NCBI GenBank assembly: GCA_037724045.1
Contig: JBBJOW010000047.1
Span: forward strand, 1 to 33,636
DNA length: 33,636 nucleotides
Origin: DATLGB01 sp037724045
GTDB taxonomy: Bacteria; Actinomycetota; Thermoleophilia; Solirubrobacterales; Solirubrobacteraceae
Direction: 5' to 3'
In this document: piece after piece, positions 31,213 through 33,636 of the stretch
Layout of the letters: each line of letters begins with the position of its first letter
How positions within the stretch are numbered: position 1 is the stretch's first letter
The notes under the pieces: model-generated
What the model saw: only the letters and a program-made list of their open reading frames with translations
Database searches by the model: none
Told to the model about the DNA's origin: nothing
Made by a program: the position numbers and the translations under genes

Positions 31213-31881
31213 TCAGCGCTGGAGGGCAAGCGTCGGCTTGCGGGCGGCGAGGAAGCGCATCGCCGGGTAGACGGTGAGCGTCCCGAGGATCAGGCCGACC
31301 TGCATGAGGAAGGTGAAGCGGACATCCCCTGCGGCGGGCATGTTCTCGGAGTAGTAGAGGATCAGCATCCAGCCGATCATCCCGAGATCGAAGGCGATCA
31401 CGGTGACCAGCGAGACCACGAGCGCCGGGCGCAGCCCTGCGAATCCCGGTATCCGGCGGTCGCGCGAGGTGAAGACGAGGTACTCGAAAGCGAAGATGCC
31501 CGCGGTCGCCAGCACCGTGATGATCGCGACCATCGCCCACATGTCGACGTTGGCGATCGTCAGGCCGGTGGCCACGACGAACGGGACGGCCACGATGTGC
31601 GCCAACCCGGACGTCACGCCCCCGGGCAGCCCGGAGCGCACCGCGGTCGCCGTGAGATCCTCGTCGCGCGCACGCCCGAAGCGGTGGTAGACCGGCACCG
31701 CCAGTGGTCCGAGGTACAGCGCCGCCAGCGGCCAGATCACATCCAGCGCCTTGTTCGGCTGACGGTGCCCCTCGACGAAGATGTCACGGCTGATCCAGAT
31801 CGCGCTGATCAACGCCGAGGCGATCCACAGCCAGGACAGCGTCGTCAGCCAGACCGGAAGTCCGGTGCCCATCTCTTCCAT
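31213..31881 (-). CDS. DUF4396 family membrane protein
   Basis: 222 residues from the ATG at 31881, with GAAGGAAGAG upstream. About six transmembrane helices. LDVIWPLAALYLGPLAVPVY followed by HRFGRARDED is the DUF4396 signature; the usual later cysteine motif is replaced by SGLAHIVAVPFVV. The function of this family is not known; this neighbourhood points to metal or redox stress. Operator D lies 38 bp upstream, so it probably belongs to the BlaI regulon. Confidence 0.75.
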   Translation of the reverse strand: MEEMGTGLPVWLTTLSWLWIASALISAIWISRDIFVEGHRQPNKALDVIWPLAALYLGPLAVPVYHRFGRARDEDLTATAVRSGLPGGVTSGLAHIVAVPFVVATGLTIANVDMWAMVAIITVLATAGIFAFEYLVFTSRDRRIPGFAGLRPALVVSLVTVIAFDLGMIGWMLILYYSENMPAAGDVRFTFLMQVGLILGTLTVYPAMRFLAARKPTLALQR

Positions 31882-32097
31882 TGGTATCTCTTCCTTCGTT
31901 CGATCGACGCTGAGCCGACAACTATAGGCTGTAGTAGACGGTCTGCGCGCCATCCCGACGGGCGAACCAGATCGAGCCGGCCACGACGCCGTCGGCCGCA
32001 CGCTGGGATTCGGAGCGGATGTCGAGCACGAGCGCGCCACGCCGTCAGTCTCACCCGCGCGGCGCGCCGCCAGCGATGAAGCCGTAGCCCGGCCGGG
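31882..32097. other. intergenic between grdA and DUF4396
   Basis: This 216-bp region holds the grdA terminator palindrome and operator D, with a TATAGT -10-like hexamer on the minus strand inside the operator. No gene seen; an open frame to 32040 is non-coding in character. Confidence 0.6.
31919..31937. promoter_or_regulatory. BlaI-type operator D
   Basis: CAACTA-N7-TAGTAG on the plus strand. The reverse strand contains TATAGT, a good -10 for the DUF4396 gene, inside the operator. Here the message would have a leader of about 30 nt with a ribosome site, unlike operators B and C. Confidence 0.6.
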
Positions 32098-32107
32098 CTA
32101 CGGCTTC
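32078..32107 (-). terminator. grdA terminator palindrome
   Basis: A perfect 30-bp palindrome (15-bp arms, no spacer) that contains the grdA stop codon at 32098-32100. The minus-strand arm begins GAAGCCGTAGCCCGG. No U-tract. A strong transcription end for the grd genes. Confidence 0.7.
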
Positions 32108-32556
32108 TGTTCGCGCATGCCCCTGACCGCCTTGGAGATCGCCTCGGCGTCGAGCACGTCGGCCATGATGCCGATCTGCTCTTCCCAGACGTCGTCGTCG
32201 ATCAGGCTGCGGAACTCGTCCTCGAGTGCGTGATACACGAAGAGACCCAACTGGGCCTCGGCCAGTGCACCTGCATAGGTCGGATCGCCGAGCACAACGG
32301 TCTCGGCGGCGATCTCTGCGCTTTCGTCGTCCGGAGCTCCGAGGATGACGAGCAGTTGCTCGCTCCCGTGCTCGTCGGCTAGGCGCTTGATCGTTTCCTG
32401 GCTATTGAGGTCCATGGCCCCCGAGGCCGTTCAGACGAAGCACTCCGTCGACGCGTAGACGACCTGTCCGCCGGCGCTCTTGACGCATGCGGCGATCGCG
32501 GGGCCCGCGATGCCGTCGCGTTCACCGAGGACGATGACCTGCTTGTTCTCGAACAT
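32098..32556 (-). CDS. grdA: glycine/sarcosine/betaine reductase selenoprotein A, in-frame UGA
   Basis: 152 residues with selenocysteine at 42. The N-terminus reads MFENKQVIVLGERDGIAGP, the active site ECFVUTASGAMDL, and the C-terminal half ILGAPDDESAEIAAETVVLG then GDPTYAGALAEAQLGLFVYH. This is GrdA from end to end. Standard gene finding reports only the part after UGA (from the ATG at 32415). GrdA carries the carboxymethyl-selenoether formed on the substrate-specific protein B and passes it to protein C, with thioredoxin as reductant. The start at 32556 is six bases after the trx stop; AGGAGGTGAG lies in the end of trx. The gene ends in a strong palindrome. Confidence 0.95.
32431..32433 (-). 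other. selenocysteine UGA codon of grdA
   Basis: Codon 42, between GTC (Val) and ACG (Thr) in TGC-TTC-GTC-TGA-ACG. Immediately 3' the mRNA can form GGCC-UCGGG-GGCC. That is a candidate core of a bacterial SECIS hairpin, although it starts closer to UGA than in fdhF. The paired Cys39 (CFVU) gives the CxxU redox motif. Confidence 0.9.
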
Positions 32557-32562
32557 GGGGTG

Positions 32563-32904
32563 CTAACTCACCTCCTCTCTCATCTCGTCAAGGCTCTTGT
32601 CGAGCCACGTGTGAAGCTCCGGCGGGGTGATCATCGATTTCGACAACCGCGCCACCTCCTCGCCGTCCTGCATGAGCAGGAAGGTCGGCAGCCCGTGGAC
32701 CTTGAGGCTGATGCAGACCCGGCGGGCCTTGGGCGCCTCGAGCATGACGACCGCGATGTCGTCGCGGGCGCCGGCCAGCTTCTCGACATGCGGCTTCAGC
32801 GCCAGGCACGGCTTGCAGTCCGGGCCCCAGATGTCGACGAGCGTCGTGCCGCTCGCGACGAGGTCGTCGAAGTTCTCGCGCGTGGCCTCGCTCACAGCTC
32901 CCAT
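32563..32904 (-). CDS. thioredoxin-like protein of glycine-reductase cluster
   Basis: 113 residues, thioredoxin fold: TTLVDIWGPDCKPCLALKPH with the redox pair C30-K-P-C33, and cis-proline in HGLPTFLLM. The canonical WCGPC is replaced by GPDCKPC, with a proline and an aspartate before the first cysteine. No signal peptide, so cytosolic. It lies between grdC (four-base gap) and grdA (six-base gap), where thioredoxin genes are common in grd operons. It should reduce the seleno-sulfide on GrdA after each turnover. GGAGG is nine bases before the ATG. Confidence 0.9.
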   Translation of the reverse strand: MGAVSEATRENFDDLVASGTTLVDIWGPDCKPCLALKPHVEKLAGARDDIAVVMLEAPKARRVCISLKVHGLPTFLLMQDGEEVARLSKSMITPPELHTWLDKSLDEMREEVS

Positions 32905-32908
32905 CCGC

Positions 32909-33636
32909 TCATCCTCCCACTTCGTTGGACTCGAGCATCACGCTCATGCCGTCAGATTGCTCGGACATCCGCCCCAAGAATAGGCTGCCCTTGGCGAGCA
33001 GCTGTACCCGTCGCGCGCCGCCGCCATCGACGAGCCGAGCGCGGGCGTGCGGGACGTAGCACAGCGCCGAGGCGATGTGCCCCTGCGTGGGGGCGAAGCC
33101 CGGCATCCCCCGCTGCTGCACGAAGGTCCCCATGTCCTCCCGGCTGAGCTCGCCGCGGCGCATCGCGAGAGCGGCGATCGTCCTGTAGTTGCGCTCGGGG
33201 ACGTTGCCCGAGCCCTGCGGCTCGGTGAGCTCGGGATTGTGCAGCTCGGTGGCGTAGTCGTCGACGTCGAGCATCTTCAGGCCGAGACGGTCGAGCGGAG
33301 CGCACACGAGGGCTTCAGTGATCTTCGGATTCGACGACCCCGCCGCCACGGTATGCCGGCCCACCGAATCCAGCCGCACGCGCGGCGAGCGGCCGTCGTC
33401 GGCCTCCACGAGCAACGCGCAGGCGCCGAGCACGTCCTCCAGGATCGGCATGCCGTGCTTGAGGTGGCCCTGGAACTTCATCCCCACTTTCGGAAGCGAG
33501 CCGCCTGCGACCACCGCGACGCGCTGGAAGACCCCGGCGGCGACGAGGCTGCTCGCGATCACGAGCGCGGGGATCGGGGCGGCGCAGAAGTTCTTGACGT
33601 CGCAGCCCGAGGCGTCGCTGCAGCCCGCCGCCGCCG
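32909..33636 (-). CDS. grdC: glycine/sarcosine/betaine reductase component C, beta subunit (5' end cut)
   Basis: The visible 242 residues run off the right window edge. They contain CDVKNFCAAPIPALVIASSL, then GRHTVAAGSSNPKITEAL, YATELHNPELTEP, GNVPERNYRTIAALAMRRGE, GMPGFAPTQGHIASALCYVP and KGSLFLGRMSEQSDGMSV. These match GrdC, a KAS III/thiolase-like protein that receives the carboxymethyl group from GrdA and, with GrdD, releases acetyl phosphate. A GTG at 33562 is an internal codon, not the start. Upstream genes (grdD, grdB, grdE) would lie beyond the window. Confidence 0.92.
   Translation of the reverse strand, partial: AAAGCSDASGCDVKNFCAAPIPALVIASSLVAAGVFQRVAVVAGGSLPKVGMKFQGHLKHGMPILEDVLGACALLVEADDGRSPRVRLDSVGRHTVAAGSSNPKITEALVCAPLDRLGLKMLDVDDYATELHNPELTEPQGSGNVPERNYRTIAALAMRRGELSREDMGTFVQQRGMPGFAPTQGHIASALCYVPHARARLVDGGGARRVQLLAKGSLFLGRMSEQSDGMSVMLESNEVGG

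Noticed and set aside
1..33636. CRISPR arrays, transposase or integrase genes, rRNA
   Set aside because: No regular spaced repeats, no DDE or tyrosine/serine recombinase motifs, and no rRNA segments were found on reading both strands.

Overview
The window is high-GC actinobacterial chromosome. The best guess is class Thermoleophilia (Solirubrobacterales type). The basis is the mix of families: a clustered Asp23/DUF6286/AmaP-like operon, a DUF2342 zinc metalloprotease, a PAC2-family protein, a small AccE-like protein beside an Mrp ATPase, many GTG/TTG starts and several probably leaderless genes. No rRNA or ribosomal-protein marker is present, so the lineage is an inference.

Layout. 1-3.6 kb: a probable lipoprotein, then small stress and envelope proteins (PRC-barrel, coiled-coil membrane anchor, DUF3618, holin-like, SRPBCC). 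3.6-7.7 kb: an NAD-dependent epimerase divergent from a tightly overlapping trio of glycosyltransferases. 7.7-9.9 kb: the Asp23 envelope-stress operon. 10-12.3 kb: Mrp/NBP35 ATPase divergent from an AccE-like protein and a medium-chain dehydrogenase. 12.5-20.3 kb: histone H1-like protein, DUF2342 protease, inositol-monophosphatase family protein, a UvrD-type helicase fused to an Fe-S nuclease, an MFS transporter and a PAC2 protein. 20.3-21.1 kb: a secreted CARDB-like protein, a small gene and the selenocysteine tRNA. 21.1-22.4 kb: a 1.26-kb insert with a diguanylate cyclase, bounded by a 42-bp duplication of the tRNA-Sec 3' end. 22.5-32 kb: a BlaI repressor/M56 peptidase pair and an envelope redox and copper-type cluster: lipoprotein propeller, sulfite-oxidase-type molybdoenzyme, cytochrome b, TlpA, CcdA, second TlpA, CopC-CopD fusion, DUF4396 protein. 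32.1-33.6 kb: glycine-reductase-type genes grdA, trx and partial grdC.

Two systems stand out. (1) Selenocysteine: grdA has an in-frame UGA at codon 42 in the family's CFVUT motif, and the same 33-kb window carries tRNA-Sec. The glycine/sarcosine/betaine reductase family is known mainly from anaerobic amino-acid fermenters. (2) A shared 19-bp operator, CWACTA-N7-TAGTAG, lies before blaI, before the TlpA/CcdA operon and its divergent molybdoenzyme operon, before CopC-CopD and before DUF4396. In three of four cases it directly abuts an ATG. This suggests a compact BlaI/M56-controlled envelope regulon, probably with leaderless transcripts.

Four small reading frames are each restored by adding one base to a short homopolymer, and a fifth is shifted the other way. 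This points either to residual indel errors in the assembly or to real decay; the affected entries say so.
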